From: Paenibacillus sp. yr247
GTDB lineage: Bacteria; Bacillota; Bacilli; Paenibacillales; NBRC-103111
Length of the DNA: 64,000 nucleotides
Assembly: GCF_900103825.1 (NCBI RefSeq)
Contig: NZ_FNIF01000003.1
Location: 210,947 to 274,946 of the forward strand
Reading direction: 5' to 3'
The notes under the pieces were generated by a model. The model did no database searches. It was not told the origin of the DNA and saw only the letters and a program-made list of their open reading frames with translations. Positions 8,259 through 19,123 of this stretch are shown here, one piece after another. The translations under genes were made by a program, and so were the position numbers. The first letter of the stretch is position 1, and each line of letters opens with the position of its first letter.

Positions 8259-8846
8259 TTAAGCCTCTAGAATAAACAAACGGTGAGTTAACTCATTGAG
8301 GCGAGTATCAATCTGCTGATGTTCTTCCAATTTCTGCAGTATATTACGCAAATCAAGAAGATGGTTAATTTGATCGTAAATCATTTCGATCTCCTGTTCG
8401 ACTTCTCTTTTTTGGAACATTTGCTGCATGAGACCAATGCTGTCTCGGTACTCATAAATAACCGTTAACAATTGCCCTTTGACTTCCTCGATTTTAACAA
8501 CGGTTCCGTGTTCATAATAGTAAACCATTGTATAACTAGGGTATATACGGTTTACTGTTGCACTTCCTTTAAACTCTGATACCGCTTTACGCATTAAATT
8601 AGCCAATAAGGTATTACTTAATCTGCAGGATCCTGTACATTCATATAGGCCCGATTTCTTTTCAAATGAGAGGACGATTTCCTGACCTGCTCCATCTTGA
8701 AAAACAACCTCTTGGTTGCCATTTTCCAAAACTTTCACTTGTAAGGTCACTTGATGATCCACGAACATCTGAAAAAACCTGAACATCTCGGCTTCTGTTA
8801 ACTGGAGGCAGGTTTTGACATATTCAGTCGCTAACCTTTGTGCCAT
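8259..8846 (-). CDS. conserved hypothetical protein
   Basis: 195 residues, no signal peptide, no membrane segment, no catalytic motif that I recognise. The first half looks mixed alpha/beta (EYVKTCLQL, VTLQVKVLENGNQEVVFQD). The last third (about 145-195) is strongly helical and charged, likely coiled coil. Start chosen at the ATG with GAGGG 6 bp upstream (MAQRLATEY) rather than the ATG 9 codons earlier, which lacks one. It has its own terminator and lies between speD and engB. Function unknown. Confidence 0.75.
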   Translation of the reverse strand: MAQRLATEYVKTCLQLTEAEMFRFFQMFVDHQVTLQVKVLENGNQEVVFQDGAGQEIVLSFEKKSGLYECTGSCRLSNTLLANLMRKAVSEFKGSATVNRIYPSYTMVYYYEHGTVVKIEEVKGQLLTVIYEYRDSIGLMQQMFQKREVEQEIEMIYDQINHLLDLRNILQKLEEHQQIDTRLNELTHRLFILEA

Positions 8847-9071
8847 AAAAATCCCTCGATTCTTTGTTTTCAAGCCATTAACTATTACCTTGTTTATTAT
8901 TATACTACATGCGTGCTTAATATTCCTGCGAGTATTTCATGATAATCAGCCAAATATTCTGAAAAAACCAAGAAAATACGGAATGCCAGCAAATTTTCCC
9001 CAGAAAACCTCACTTTCCCGTGTGCTTCTTCTTGATTTTCTCTCTCTTATGACGAGCTGCTCATTATTACA

Positions 9072-9102
9072 CAAAAAACCGCCCTCTGTATCAGGACGGT
9101 TC
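9072..9102 (-). terminator. terminator overlapping the engB stop codon
   Basis: Minus strand AACCGTCC-(7-8 nt)-GGGCGGTT followed by TTTT. A T-G wobble makes it pair only in the minus-strand RNA. The engB TGA (9093-9091) falls in the loop just after the left arm, so the last codons form half of the stem. Confidence 0.75.
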
Positions 9103-9735
9103 TTGTTCACTCTCTACATCGCTTGCTTTTACTTCTGGCGTTGGCTCTCCGTAAGCAATTGCTTGCTCCAAGATGCTCCAAAGCTCGTCTTTGCCTAGGC
9201 CAAGCTCAGAGGAAAACATCAATGGCTGAACACCTTTATCCATCCCCAGTGTTTCTCGCACAATTTTGATGTGCTTGGGCCATCTGCTTTTCGGGATCTT
9301 GTCGGCTTTGGTAGCAATAACGATGACTGGAACATCATTGTGTCTTAGCCACTCGTACATAGCCTGATCATCTTTGGAAGGAGGATGCCGTAAATCAACT
9401 AATTGCATAACAAGGCGCAATGTTTCACGATTCATCAAATAGCTTTCAATGAACTTTCCCCATTGCTCCCGTTTCGTTTTAGATACTTTCGCATAACCAT
9501 AACCGGGAAGATCTACAAAATATAAGTCCTGATTGATTTTATAATAGTTAAGGGTTTGTGTTTTTCCGGGTTGTGAGCTGGTTCTGGCCAAATTCTTGCG
9601 GGAGATCAAACAGTTAATCAATGAGGATTTCCCGACATTAGAACGCCCTGCCAGAGCAATCTCTGGCAAGGCATCCTCTGGATATTGACTAGGACCAACC
9701 GCACTGATAATAAACTCAGCTTGATTGACTTTCAT
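9091..9735 (-). CDS. engB: ribosome biogenesis GTPase EngB/YsxC
   Basis: GTPase needed for late assembly of the 50S ribosomal subunit. 214 residues. G1 is GRSNVGKS (30-37), G3 is DLPGYG (75-80), G4 is TKAD (142-145), and an SSE near residue 168 fits G5. Immediately downstream of lonA (23 bp), the same order as lonA-ysxC in Bacillus subtilis. The ribosome site before the ATG is weak, suggesting coupling to lonA translation. The stop codon lies in the terminator hairpin. Confidence 0.95.
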   Translation of the reverse strand: MKVNQAEFIISAVGPSQYPEDALPEIALAGRSNVGKSSLINCLISRKNLARTSSQPGKTQTLNYYKINQDLYFVDLPGYGYAKVSKTKREQWGKFIESYLMNRETLRLVMQLVDLRHPPSKDDQAMYEWLRHNDVPVIVIATKADKIPKSRWPKHIKIVRETLGMDKGVQPLMFSSELGLGKDELWSILEQAIAYGEPTPEVKASDVESEQEPS

Positions 9736-9758
9736 GGATGTTCAACTACTTTCTATCG

Positions 9759-12104
9759 TTATCCGACATGAGCGGGAGGCTTATTTTTGACAAGCGCATG
9801 TTCCAGTACTTGATCCATATGGCTAACTGGAATAAAGGTCATCTCAGCGCGGACACTTTCTGGAATTTCTATAATGTCTTTCTCATTATCCTGAGGCAGC
9901 AGGATGATACGGATACCGGCTCGATGAGCAGCGAGCGCTTTTTCTTTCAATCCTCCGATTGGAAGCACTCGGCCGCGCAGCGTAATCTCTCCAGTCATGG
10001 CAACGACGCGAGAGACAGGAATATTCGTCAATGCCGAAATCAATGCTGTCGCCATCGTGATACCAGCGGATGGACCATCCTTTGGAATGGCACCTTCAGG
10101 AATGTGGATGTGGATGTCATTTTTCTCGTGGAAATCAGGTGAAATACCGAACGCCTCAGCTTTCGTGCGTGTATAACTGAAAGCAGCTTGTGCAGATTCC
10201 TTCATCACATCACCGAGTTTACCCGTCAAGGTCAATTTGCCTGTTCCCGGCATAACAGTAACTTCAATGACTAATGTATCTCCGCCGACTTCTGTCCAAG
10301 CAAGGCCTGTCACAGCACCTATCTGATCCTCCTCTTCCGCGACACTATAACGGAACTTGATCGGCCCTAAAAAGTCCTTTAGATTTTCTTCCGTTACATG
10401 TACGGGCGCAGATGGGTTTGACACAATCTTTTTGGCTGCTTTACGGTTCATGCCAGCGACTTGCTGTTCCAAGTTACGAACGCCTGCTTCTCGTGTATAT
10501 TCTCGTACGATCTTCATTAAGGCAGCTTCATCCACAACAAGCTGATCTTCCTCTAAACCATGTTCACGCTTCTGCTTAGGCAGCAAATATTTCTTTGCAA
10601 TTTGCAGCTTCTCAATTTCCGTGTAGCCAGGTATATAGAGAACCTCCATCCGATCTAACAGAGGGCGCGGAATGTTGTGAACAGCATTCGCCGTTGTCAC
10701 GAACATGACATTGGACAAGTCAAACGGAACTTCAATGAAATGATCACTAAAAGTGCTATTCTGCTCGGGATCAAGGACTTCAAGCAATGCCGATGCCGGA
10801 TCACCACGGAAGTCCATCGCCATTTTGTCGATTTCGTCTAGCAAGAAAACAGGGTTTTTGGCTCCAGCATTCTTCATCCCTTGGATGATCCGTCCAGGCA
10901 TCGCTCCTACATACGTACGGCGATGTCCGCGAATCTCAGCTTCATCTCTGACGCCGCCGAGCGAGATGCGTATGAACTGTCTTCCCATCGATCTTGCGAT
11001 GGAACGAGCAATAGATGTTTTACCAACACCCGGAGGGCCAACTAAACAAAGGATTGGGCCTTTCAGCTTCTTAACGAGCTTCTGTACCGCTAAGTACTCC
11101 AGCACGCGCTCCTTAGGTTTCTCAAGTCCGAAATGATCCTCATTCAGGATTTCTTCGGCTTTATCCAGATCCAAGTCATCATCTGTTTGTTTGGACCAAG
11201 GCAGTCCCAGCAACCAATCAATATAGTTGCGAATGACGCCTCCCTCCGCAGAAGTCGATGGCATCTTCTCTAGACGGTCAATTTCCTTCTCGACCTTTTC
11301 ACGGACTTTGTCAGGCAATTCAGCTTCAGCCAGCTGGGTACGCAGGTCATCCACTTCGCCAGCACGGCCTTCCTTATCCCCTAGCTCCTTCTGGATCGCT
11401 TTCATCTGTTCGCGAAGATAGTATTCCTTCTGCGTTTTTTCCATTTGTTTCTTAACGCGTTGGCTAATTTTGCGTTCTAGTTCAAGCACTTCTCGCTCAT
11501 TGTTCAGGATATTAAGCATTTTCTCGAGACGCTCACGTACATCTACTGTCTCCAGAATCTCTTGTTTATCCTTAATTTTGAGTGATAAATGGCTGCATAT
11601 GACATCAGCTAAGCGGCCCGGTTCATCGATATCCGAAACTGCAGCTAGCGTTTCCGGTGTAACCTTTTTCGATAAATTAATGTAATGCTCGAATTGGTTT
11701 AGTACCGTTCGCATTAACGCATCGATTTCAGGATCGGTAATTTCTTGTTCCGGTAATTCTTTTGCGGAGACTTCATAATATTCATCATTCACGAGGTACT
11801 CAACAATCTCAGCACGCAACACGCCTTCTACTAAAACACGGATTGTTCCGTTCGGTAGTTTCAGCATCTGCCGCACCTTTGCAATTGTCCCGATGCGATA
11901 AATATCCTCTTTGGAAGGTTCTTCTATGTTGATCTCTGATTGAGAGCAGAGGAGAATCATGCTGTCATCCACCATTGCCCGCTCGAGTGCTTTAACCGAC
12001 TTTTCCCGCCCTACATCCAGATGTAGAACCATGCTCGGATAAACAAGCAGTCCCCTTAGAGGCAATAACGGCATTCTGCGCATCTTGATTTTTCCGGGTC
12101 CCAT
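9759..12104 (-). CDS. lonA: ATP-dependent protease La (LonA)
   Basis: AAA+ serine protease of 781 residues that degrades damaged and regulatory proteins. It has an N-terminal substrate domain ([12 protein letters not shown]), Walker [10 protein letters not shown] near residue 350, Walker B FLLDEIDK, and the protease Ser-Lys dyad in PKDGPSAG and GLKEKALAA. The frame stays open to 12146, but that part is made by an inserted hairpin repeat. GGAGGTG lies 6-7 bp before the ATG at 12104, giving [25 protein letters not shown] pair around 12190-12220 could be the promoter. Paired with lonB just upstream and engB downstream. Confidence 0.96.
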   Translation of the reverse strand: MGPGKIKMRRMPLLPLRGLLVYPSMVLHLDVGREKSVKALERAMVDDSMILLCSQSEINIEEPSKEDIYRIGTIAKVRQMLKLPNGTIRVLVEGVLRAEIVEYLVNDEYYEVSAKELPEQEITDPEIDALMRTVLNQFEHYINLSKKVTPETLAAVSDIDEPGRLADVICSHLSLKIKDKQEILETVDVRERLEKMLNILNNEREVLELERKISQRVKKQMEKTQKEYYLREQMKAIQKELGDKEGRAGEVDDLRTQLAEAELPDKVREKVEKEIDRLEKMPSTSAEGGVIRNYIDWLLGLPWSKQTDDDLDLDKAEEILNEDHFGLEKPKERVLEYLAVQKLVKKLKGPILCLVGPPGVGKTSIARSIARSMGRQFIRISLGGVRDEAEIRGHRRTYVGAMPGRIIQGMKNAGAKNPVFLLDEIDKMAMDFRGDPASALLEVLDPEQNSTFSDHFIEVPFDLSNVMFVTTANAVHNIPRPLLDRMEVLYIPGYTEIEKLQIAKKYLLPKQKREHGLEEDQLVVDEAALMKIVREYTREAGVRNLEQQVAGMNRKAAKKIVSNPSAPVHVTEENLKDFLGPIKFRYSVAEEEDQIGAVTGLAWTEVGGDTLVIEVTVMPGTGKLTLTGKLGDVMKESAQAAFSYTRTKAEAFGISPDFHEKNDIHIHIPEGAIPKDGPSAGITMATALISALTNIPVSRVVAMTGEITLRGRVLPIGGLKEKALAAHRAGIRIILLPQDNEKDIIEIPESVRAEMTFIPVSHMDQVLEHALVKNKPPAHVG

Positions 12105-12124
12105 CCTCTGCACCTCCATATATA

Positions 12125-12154
12125 GGGATCTTTGAGCTGTGCTCAAAGTCTCTC
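12125..12154. repeat. single hairpin repeat unit in the lonA leader
   Basis: GGGATC-TTTGAGC-TGT-GCTCAAAG-TCTCTC: an 8-bp perfect stem (CTTTGAGC/GCTCAAAG) with a 3-nt loop. Same flanks as the units at 1-91 and 59411-59512. It ends about 10 bp upstream of the lonA ribosome binding site, so it would be a hairpin in the 5' untranslated RNA. Confidence 0.7.
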
Positions 12155-12253
12155 ATTTTTATATCCTTACTTGCCTTTTACATTTTATCAAAACTGCCAA
12201 CAAAACACCAATTGGTATCTATCGCATTGTGTAAGGTTTTTTGCAATTTGAAA

Positions 12254-13972
12254 TTATGAATCAATCGTATGCTGTGAATTGGCATGCAGAATTGGCAAAG
12301 ATGTTGCAGGAATCGTCCTTTCCGCAGCAAAAGGCAAGGGAATAACATTGTCATGAAGTTCGATTCCTAACGCAACTCCCAGCACTTCCTCGATGGAATC
12401 AGCAGCAATGACCTCTACACCCGGCAAATTAGCGAACAAGACCTGCCAATTTTCTTTGGGGATAATGACCTTGGTAGCCCCTGCTTGGAATGCTGCTTCA
12501 ACCTTCGCCACAACTCCACCTACGGGTTTAACCTTACCATGGATACTCATTTCCCCAGTCATGGCGAGTTTGTTATCGACAGGTATTTTATGCAGCGCAG
12601 ATGCAATCGCTGTTGCCATCGAAATGCCCGCAGAAGGCCCGTCGATAGGCACCCCGCCAGGGAAATTAATATGCAGATCATAATCTGACGTATTAAATCC
12701 AAGCTTGCGAAGGACCGTCAGCACATTCTCTACCGATCCTCGTGCCATGCTCTTTCTGCGTATGGTTCGAGAACCTCCTCCCATTTCCTCTTCATCTACT
12801 ACACCCGTAATATTGAATTTCCCAGTGCCCGGAACTGCAACTGGAATTGCCGTCACTTCGATCTCAAGTAGTGTACCTAAATTAGGACCATACACAGCTA
12901 ATCCATTAACAAACCCAATTTGCGGCTGTGCAGGCACTTTACGTTCTGGTCTAGGTGGAATTTGCGATGAATTTACAACCCACTCAATGTCAGCTGCGGT
13001 AATTTCATCACGCTTATCCGTTAAGGCAATGCCCGCGGCAAGCTGAATCACATTCACAGCCTCTCTCCCGTTGGTTGCATACTTCATCACAACTTCAACA
13101 GCAGCTTCACATTTCTTGAAGCCAATCTTATCGAGCGCTTTCCGAGCAATTTCTCCTACCTCATTTGGTAAAAGAGGACGGAAATAAATTTCCAAACAGC
13201 GCGAACGGATAGCAGGAGGAATCTCGCTAGGTGTGCGTGTTGTAGCCCCTACTAAACGGAAATCAGCGGGCAGACCATTTTGAAATATATCATGAATGTA
13301 GCCTGGAATATTCGTATCTTCGGAGCTGTAATAAGCACTTTCCAGAAATACTTTACGATCCTCCAGCACCTTTAATAATTTGTTCAATTGCGTCGGGTGT
13401 AATTCACCAATTTCATCGATAAATAAAATGCCGCCATGCGCCTTCGTAACAGCACCCGGTTTGGGCTGCGGAATCCCTGCGACACCCATTGCACCTGCAC
13501 CTTGATAAATAGGGTCATGAACGGAACCGATCAGCGGATCGGCAATCCCTCTTTCGTCAAAGCGCGCTGTCGTGGCATCAATCTCTGTAAACTTCGAATC
13601 AGGACGGAATGGAGATTCCTGGTTCTTCTTCGCTTCTTCTAGTACGACACGGGCAGCAGCCGTCTTACCCACACCCGGCGGGCCATAAATAATGACATGC
13701 TGCGGATTGGGACCACACAGTGCAGCTTTCAAAGCTTTCAATCCTTCAATCTGTCCTACAATATCCTGCATGGAAGATGGTCTCGTTTTCTCCGAAAGCG
13801 GCTTGGTTAGAGAGATGGATCTCAGCTTTCTCAGCTTCTCCAATTCTTTTCTGGACTCTCTATCGACAGCAGAACGGTTCGTCTGTTGATTACGCAGTAA
13901 ATTCCAGAAATATAGCCCGATTACAACGGCAAAGAAAACTTGAATTACCATAAGAATAATACTTAAACTCAT
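12254..13972 (-). CDS. lonB: membrane-anchored ATP-dependent protease LonB
   Basis: 572 residues. It starts with a hydrophobic helix (IILMVIQVFFAVVIGLYFW), then an AAA+ module (GPPGVGKTA near residue 95, ILFIDEIGE), then a Lon protease domain with catalytic Ser in DGPSAGISMA and the lysine further on. The N-terminal Lon substrate domain is missing, as in the LonB of spore formers. In Bacillus subtilis this protein is made in the forespore; that is family knowledge. AGGAGG lies 8 bp before the ATG. Divergent from the amidase gene, 160 bp away. Confidence 0.93.
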   Translation of the reverse strand: MSLSIILMVIQVFFAVVIGLYFWNLLRNQQTNRSAVDRESRKELEKLRKLRSISLTKPLSEKTRPSSMQDIVGQIEGLKALKAALCGPNPQHVIIYGPPGVGKTAAARVVLEEAKKNQESPFRPDSKFTEIDATTARFDERGIADPLIGSVHDPIYQGAGAMGVAGIPQPKPGAVTKAHGGILFIDEIGELHPTQLNKLLKVLEDRKVFLESAYYSSEDTNIPGYIHDIFQNGLPADFRLVGATTRTPSEIPPAIRSRCLEIYFRPLLPNEVGEIARKALDKIGFKKCEAAVEVVMKYATNGREAVNVIQLAAGIALTDKRDEITAADIEWVVNSSQIPPRPERKVPAQPQIGFVNGLAVYGPNLGTLLEIEVTAIPVAVPGTGKFNITGVVDEEEMGGGSRTIRRKSMARGSVENVLTVLRKLGFNTSDYDLHINFPGGVPIDGPSAGISMATAIASALHKIPVDNKLAMTGEMSIHGKVKPVGGVVAKVEAAFQAGATKVIIPKENWQVLFANLPGVEVIAADSIEEVLGVALGIELHDNVIPLPFAAERTIPATSLPILHANSQHTIDS

Positions 13973-14132
13973 TTGTCATACCTCCTAAGAGTTTGCTTTT
14001 GGGAAACTTGCGACGAATACCATAGCGATAACATCCATTATTCCCGTGTAAAAGAAGGTTAATCCAATCCAAGCAAACTTTTGCAGGATGTATGATAGCT
14101 CCCTTGTGGAAGAAGGATAAGGGTAGATATTC

Positions 14133-14831
14133 ATGCAAAAGGATGTGGCCGGTTTGAAGCGTCTCTTGACTATACTACTGCTTTCCCTTTGCCTTTGTAC
14201 GGCAAGTTCAGGTGCACACGCTTTTGCGAGTAACCCCCTGCTGCCATATGCCGATGTCATCATTGACGTAGGGCATGGCGGCATAGATAGCGGTGCCCTA
14301 TATGGTAAACATCAAGAAAAAGATATGAATTTAGCCATTTCCAAAAAAACGTACAAGCTCCTTAAGAAAAGGGGCTATCGCGTCATTATCAATAGAACCG
14401 AGGATTATGCATTAAGTGAGGATAACAAATGGTCTTCAGGAGGAAGACACCGCAAAGATCTAGCGCAGCGCTCCGGGATAGCCAATACGATTAATCCCAA
14501 AATGATGCTAAGCATGCATATTAATTGGTCCGGCAAATCCAATCGAAGAGGCCCTCTTGTTATTTACCAGAATCAATCGGAAAGCATTTTACTTGCACAT
14601 ATTTTGCAAGGATCACTGAATCGTGTTTATGGTACGGATGAATTGCCCGTTCTCGGCAAAAAGTATTATGTGCTCAGGCATACAAAATGTCCTTCCGTTA
14701 TCGTCGAATTAGGATTCATATCCAATAAAGCGGACCGCAAGCTGCTTAACAGTTCACATCACCAAGCCAAGCTTGCAGAAGCTATTACTCATGCCGTGGA
14801 ACAATATTTTGCGATGATTCATCCCAGTTAA
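14133..14831 (+). CDS. N-acetylmuramoyl-L-alanine amidase (Amidase_3, CwlD-like)
   Basis: Exported zinc enzyme that cuts the amide between muramic acid and the peptide stem. 232 residues with a signal peptide (about 1-31, ending GAHAFA). Zinc ligand positions: His in IDVGHGG, Glu in HQEKDMN, His in LSMHINW; the catalytic Glu is in VELGFISN. The insert EDNKWSSGGRHRKDLAQR before the second half resembles CwlD, which makes muramic lactam in the spore cortex, but I cannot assign that role with certainty. Its 3' end overlaps the convergent deacetylase-like gene by 47 bp. Confidence 0.88.
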   Translation: MQKDVAGLKRLLTILLLSLCLCTASSGAHAFASNPLLPYADVIIDVGHGGIDSGALYGKHQEKDMNLAISKKTYKLLKKRGYRVIINRTEDYALSEDNKWSSGGRHRKDLAQRSGIANTINPKMMLSMHINWSGKSNRRGPLVIYQNQSESILLAHILQGSLNRVYGTDELPVLGKKYYVLRHTKCPSVIVELGFISNKADRKLLNSSHHQAKLAEAITHAVEQYFAMIHPS

Positions 14832-15642
14832 CATTGAACTTCATCGTTTGTGAAATGGGTACAAAGCTTGCTTCTTTTTGAATGGTCGGAATAGCTTCTT
14901 TAATCACTTGGGCTGTTTTTTTCCCAGGTGGTCCTACATGTCCGATAGCGATAACGGTGTCTCTCTCATGGATTAATTTTTTAAACTTCACCATTTGTTT
15001 ACTGATGTGGCTGTAGGTGTAAAGATCATCGAAGAAAAGCTGGTTCTCCGAAAACGGAACTCCCTTTTGACCCGCCAGCTTGCCAATCAGACTTTTAGGA
15101 GTCGTACGGCTATCTAATAAAATCAGATTCTTCTCTTTGCAAATATCGACGAGGATTTTCATCACTCTTTCATCCGCTGTAGCTTTGGATCCCATATGAT
15201 TATTGATTCCTATCGCATAAGGAACATCCTCAATAGCGGCCACAATCCGCTTGTGAATCTCATCGTTCGATAAGTCAGTTGTAATGGCTCCTGGACCTAG
15301 CCAGCTCTTCTTGCCCCGCACAGGCTCCATAGGTAGGTGTAAAATGACTTCACGCCCTTTATCGTGGGCTAGCTGTGCATCTTGTTTAGTAGAGGGCAGG
15401 AACGGCATGACAGCGACGGTAAAAGGGATGGGCAGATTCAGCATCTCTGTTGTACCGTCCATATTGTTGCCAAAGTCATCAATGACAATGGCCACCTTCT
15501 TCGTCTTTAACTCGGTGGCAGGCTGTGACGGCCTTACAACAACCGAAGCACCCGAATGCAAAGGTAACAAAAGCAGTATCATCCCTACTGTTACCGTAAG
15601 GGTAACTTGACGCATTGCCGCATTCTTGCTTAGCAAATTCAT
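14785..15642 (-). CDS. divergent polysaccharide deacetylase family protein (YibQ/DUF610)
   Basis: 285 residues with an N-terminal signal segment (TLTVTVGMILLLLPLHSGAS). The domain begins VAIVIDDFGNN, continues VAVMPFLPSTKQDA, ILHLPMEP, INNHMGS, LLDSRTTPKS and ends with a conserved IGHVGPP. These are the hallmarks of the divergent deacetylase superfamily found in many bacteria. The substrate is not established; secretion suggests a cell-wall polymer. Start at 15642 with GGAGA 6 bp upstream. Tail-to-tail overlap of 47 bp with the amidase gene. Confidence 0.85.
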   Translation of the reverse strand: MNLLSKNAAMRQVTLTVTVGMILLLLPLHSGASVVVRPSQPATELKTKKVAIVIDDFGNNMDGTTEMLNLPIPFTVAVMPFLPSTKQDAQLAHDKGREVILHLPMEPVRGKKSWLGPGAITTDLSNDEIHKRIVAAIEDVPYAIGINNHMGSKATADERVMKILVDICKEKNLILLDSRTTPKSLIGKLAGQKGVPFSENQLFFDDLYTYSHISKQMVKFKKLIHERDTVIAIGHVGPPGKKTAQVIKEAIPTIQKEASFVPISQTMKFNVNWDESSQNIVPRHE

Positions 15643-15793
15643 GATCATTCTCCTTGTTTACTTTTCAGCATTAGAAAAACTTACGTCTGTTGAGCAAGCT
15701 TTCCAGTTTCCTCATTATGCTTCTCTTGCGTTCCAAATATGCGTACCACGGTTAACCGTCTTATGCCGGCCTACTTACACATACTTATCAATA

Positions 15794-15840
15794 CAAAAAA
15801 GCCGTTAAGCGCCCCTCGCCGAGGCATCTTTAACGGCTTT
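15794..15840 (-). terminator. terminator of ispG
   Basis: Minus strand AAAGCCGTTAA-(21 nt)-TTAACGGCTTT followed by TTTG: 11 perfect pairs and a T-run, 17 bp after the ispG stop. Confidence 0.88.
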
Positions 15841-15856
15841 CTTTATAATAATGCTA

Positions 15857-16954
15857 TTAGTGCTTACGTCCAGGAATGACACCTGTCTTCTCAAATGATT
15901 CTACGATAATATCAATTTCTTTCTTCAACTCATTGAGCAATTCAGCCTCAGGCACTTTGCGGATCATTTCTCCATAACGGAACAACATTCCTTCGCCACG
16001 AGCGCCCGCAATTCCGATATCGGCTTCACGCGCTTCACCTGGTCCGTTTACTGCGCAGCCCAAGACAGACACCTTGATAGGCACCTTGATCTTCGCAATG
16101 TATTCTTCGACCTCGTTAGCAATCGAGAACAAATCAATATCCAAGCGGCCACAAGTAGGACAGGATACGAGAGTTGCAGCGTTCGTGATCAAACCGAAGG
16201 TTTTCAGCAACTCGCGCGCTACCTTAATTTCTTCAACAGGGTCCGCGCTAAGCGAGATACGAAGCGTATTACCGATTCCCATGTTGAGCAGCGTTCCAAT
16301 CCCCGCAGCACTCTTCACAGCCCCTGTAAAAAGGGTTCCAGCCTCTGTGATACCGAGGTGCAGAGGATAGTTAAATGCTTTCGCCGCTTGTGAATAAGCT
16401 GCAATCGCCATAGGTACATCGGAGGCTTTAAGTGATACGATAATATCATGGAAATCAAGCTCTTCCAGAATATTGATGTGGAACAAAGCGCTTTCTACCA
16501 TAGCTTCAGGCGTTGGGTATCCATATTTCTCGAGAAGATGGTTCTCCAGCGAGCCGGCGTTGACGCCAATCCGAATCGGAATGCCGCGTTCCTTACAAGC
16601 TTTAACGACCGCTTCCACTTTCTCTCGGCGACCGATATTACCTGGGTTGATACGCACTTTATCGATGCCATTTTCAATTGCAGCAAGGGCTAGACGATGG
16701 TCAAAATGAATATCTGCAACTAGCGGGATATGAATTTGTTTCTTGATCTCTTTGATTGCCTCAGCAGCTTCTTTGTTGTTCACAGTAACACGGACGATTT
16801 GGCAGCCTGCTTCTTCTAAACGAAGAATCTCTGCCACCGTCGCTTTCACATCCGCTGTCTTCGTTGTACACATGCTTTGCATGATGACTTCATTGCTGCC
16901 ACCGATCGTCAAATCGCCTACACGAACGGCCCGCGTATCTTTTCTATGGAACAT
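15857..16954 (-). CDS. ispG: 4-hydroxy-3-methylbut-2-enyl diphosphate synthase (flavodoxin)
   Basis: Iron-sulfur enzyme of the MEP isoprenoid pathway, converting MEcPP to HMBPP. 365 residues. The cluster ligands are the two cysteines of VSCPTCGR and the one of [10 protein letters not shown]. The N-terminal barrel has the conserved [12 protein letters not shown] and RINPGNIG. The reading frame continues upstream to a TTG at 16996. GGGGAGAG lies 8 bp before the ATG at 16954, which gives the family start [13 protein letters not shown], so I use that. Single gene with its own terminator. Confidence 0.95.
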   Translation of the reverse strand: MFHRKDTRAVRVGDLTIGGSNEVIMQSMCTTKTADVKATVAEILRLEEAGCQIVRVTVNNKEAAEAIKEIKKQIHIPLVADIHFDHRLALAAIENGIDKVRINPGNIGRREKVEAVVKACKERGIPIRIGVNAGSLENHLLEKYGYPTPEAMVESALFHINILEELDFHDIIVSLKASDVPMAIAAYSQAAKAFNYPLHLGITEAGTLFTGAVKSAAGIGTLLNMGIGNTLRISLSADPVEEIKVARELLKTFGLITNAATLVSCPTCGRLDIDLFSIANEVEEYIAKIKVPIKVSVLGCAVNGPGEAREADIGIAGARGEGMLFRYGEMIRKVPEAELLNELKKEIDIIVESFEKTGVIPGRKH

Positions 16955-17051
16955 TATGGTTTCTCTCCCCATGACACCAAACATCCTCCGCTCCAATTCC
17001 CTTTGCAGGAAATCGGATTGGAGGCTGTGTGTTAGTTTATGAAATTATGGG

Positions 17052-18320
17052 TTACGCACTTTCTTCTTTCTTCTTACCAGTCGCCTGTGCGCCATCTTTA
17101 GTAGTCAAAACAGGAGTGATCTTGTTTTGAACTGTTTCCTTAGATACTACACATGTGGTAACGTCTGTTCTCGAAGGGACCTCGAACATCACATCAAGCA
17201 TAATGCTTTCGATGATAGCTCTGAGACCGCGCGCGCCAGTATTACGTTTAATCGCTTCTTTGGCAATGGCATCAAGCGCCTCTGCGTCGAATTCGAGTGT
17301 AACGTTATCCATCTCGAGCATCTTCTGGTACTGTTTCACGAGCGCATTTTTAGGCTCGGAGAGAATCCGAACAAGGGCTGCTTCATCCAACGGCTCTAGC
17401 GTAGAGATGACCGGTAAACGACCAACGAATTCCGGAATTAGCCCGAATCTCAATAGATCTTCTGGAAGCACCATGGATAAGTACTCGCCTGGTTTCAAAT
17501 CAACTTTTGCACCATCTGTGCTAAAGCCAATTACTTTTTTACCGATTCTGCGCTTGATAATTTGCTCAAGACCATCAAAAGCTCCACCGCAAATAAACAG
17601 AATGTTGGTTGTATCAATTTGAATGAATTCTTGGTGCGGATGCTTACGTCCACCTTGCGGAGGAACAGATGCAACCGTGCCTTCTAGAATTTTCAACAAA
17701 GCCTGTTGAACACCTTCACCGGAAACGTCTCTTGTAATAGATGGGTTCTCCGATTTACGTGCTACTTTATCGATCTCATCAATATAGATAATACCGCGTT
17801 CGGCTTTTTCTACATCGTAATCAGCGGCTTGAATCAATTTGAGCAAAATATTCTCAACGTCTTCACCCACATAACCAGCTTCTGTCAACGAAGTTGCATC
17901 AGCTATCGCGAAAGGAACATTCAGAATTTTGGCAAGCGTTTGCGCAAGCAACGTTTTACCGCTTCCTGTTGGTCCTAGAAGCACGATATTACTTTTTTGA
18001 AGTTCAACATCTTCCAGCTTGTTTTGCGAATTGATTCGCTTGTAGTGATTATACACCGCTACAGCTAGCGATTTTTTCGCTTGTTCCTGCCCGATCACGT
18101 ACTGATCCAAAATATTGCGAATTTCCTTTGGTTTCGGAACGTCTTTTAGATCCAGTTCTTCTTCATGACCTAATTCTTCTTCCACAATCTCCGTGCAAAG
18201 CTCTATACATTCATCACAAATGTAAACTCCCGGACCTGCAACAAGTTTGCGAACTTGATCCTGGGATTTTCCACAAAAGGAACATTTGAGTTGGCCTTTT
18301 TCATCGTTAAATTTAAACAT
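17052..18320 (-). CDS. clpX: ATP-dependent Clp protease ATP-binding subunit ClpX
   Basis: AAA+ unfoldase that feeds substrates to ClpP. 422 residues. The N-terminal zinc finger has C13, C16, C35 and C38. Walker A is GPTGSGKT (116-123) and Walker B ends DEIDK (181-185). A pore-type loop GGRKHPH and the ClpP-docking IGFS tripeptide loop are present. AAAGGAGTGATCCC precedes the ATG. It lies 12 bp after clpP, and tig is upstream, giving tig-clpP-clpX; in Bacillus subtilis clpP is elsewhere. Confidence 0.97.
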   Translation of the reverse strand: MFKFNDEKGQLKCSFCGKSQDQVRKLVAGPGVYICDECIELCTEIVEEELGHEEELDLKDVPKPKEIRNILDQYVIGQEQAKKSLAVAVYNHYKRINSQNKLEDVELQKSNIVLLGPTGSGKTLLAQTLAKILNVPFAIADATSLTEAGYVGEDVENILLKLIQAADYDVEKAERGIIYIDEIDKVARKSENPSITRDVSGEGVQQALLKILEGTVASVPPQGGRKHPHQEFIQIDTTNILFICGGAFDGLEQIIKRRIGKKVIGFSTDGAKVDLKPGEYLSMVLPEDLLRFGLIPEFVGRLPVISTLEPLDEAALVRILSEPKNALVKQYQKMLEMDNVTLEFDAEALDAIAKEAIKRNTGARGLRAIIESIMLDVMFEVPSRTDVTTCVVSKETVQNKITPVLTTKDGAQATGKKKEESA

Positions 18321-18332
18321 GGGATCACTCCT

Positions 18333-18923
18333 TTATTTCAAGTCGTTTCGAGTGATAACCTCGTCGATTAACCCATATGTCTTCGCTTCTTCAGCGCTCA
18401 TAAAGTTATCCCGGTCGGTGTCTCTTTCGATCTTTTCAAGCGGCTGTCCCGTACGCTCCACATAGATCTGGTTGAGTTTTTGTTTCGTTTTGATGATCCA
18501 ATCCGCGTGAATTTTGATATCGGTCGCTTGACCTCTAACACCGCCGAGCGGCTGGTGAATCATGACTTCTGCATTCGGCAGCGCGTATCGCTTGCCTTTG
18601 GCGCCTGCCGTTAAAAGCAAAGAGCCCATACTTGCAGCCATACCTACGCAAATGGTAGATACATCCGGCTTAATAAATTGCATGGTATCGAAGATACCCA
18701 TTCCAGCTGTTACAGATCCACCTGGTGAGTTGATATATAAGTGGATATCCTTATCGGGATCCTGAGCGGATAAAAAGAGCAGCTGGGCAATGACCAAATT
18801 AGCCACATCGTCATCAATAGCGCTCCCGATGAATATAATGCGGTCCTTAAGCAGACGCGAGTAGATATCGTAAGAACGTTCCCCACGAGCCTCTTGTTCA
18901 ACAACCATAGGAATAAGACTCAT
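18333..18923 (-). CDS. clpP: ATP-dependent Clp protease proteolytic subunit
   Basis: 196-residue serine peptidase forming the tetradecameric ClpP chamber. The catalytic triad is S98 (GMAASMGS), H123 (MIHQP) and D172 (DTDRDN). The frame is open to 18962, but AGGAGTTGG lies just before the ATG at 18923 ([10 protein letters not shown]), the usual family start. Directly upstream of clpX, so the two subunits are made together. No CtsR heptad repeat was found upstream. Confidence 0.97.
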   Translation of the reverse strand: MSLIPMVVEQEARGERSYDIYSRLLKDRIIFIGSAIDDDVANLVIAQLLFLSAQDPDKDIHLYINSPGGSVTAGMGIFDTMQFIKPDVSTICVGMAASMGSLLLTAGAKGKRYALPNAEVMIHQPLGGVRGQATDIKIHADWIIKTKQKLNQIYVERTGQPLEKIERDTDRDNFMSAEEAKTYGLIDEVITRNDLK

Positions 18924-18979
18924 TGTACCAACTCCTTTTGCGGCCATAGCCATGTTCTCCAAATTGGGATTTCAGTAAC

Positions 18980-19008
18980 AGTTTATCACGTTTGAGCAGC
19001 AAAGTCAT
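18980..19008 (-). promoter_or_regulatory. possible sigma-A promoter of clpP-clpX
   Basis: Minus strand ATGACT, 17 bp, TAAACT, placed about 50 bp upstream of the clpP start and downstream of the tig terminator. Moderate match. Confidence 0.4.
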
Positions 19009-19077
19009 TTTTTCAGAGAACTGCTATGTATTAGGGTATTTCCTTATGTTCCCCAGCAATTTGGGGCTAAAATAGGG

Positions 19078-19112
19078 TAAAAGAAAGGCACGTTGCTTAC
19101 GTACGTGCCTTT
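19078..19112 (-). terminator. terminator of tig
   Basis: Minus strand AAAGGCACGT-(9 nt)-ACGTGCCTTT followed by CTTTT: 10 bp perfect stem just after the tig stop. Confidence 0.85.
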
Positions 19113-19123
19113 ACTTACCTTAT

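Noticed and set aside
13985-14134. Possible 49-codon hydrophobic peptide between lonB and the amidase
   Set aside because: It has a membrane-like stretch, but no ribosome binding site, and it covers only the divergent promoter gap. Kept out as likely chance.
18924-19077. CtsR repressor site upstream of clpP
   Set aside because: No GGTCAAA-type direct heptad repeat is visible on either strand.
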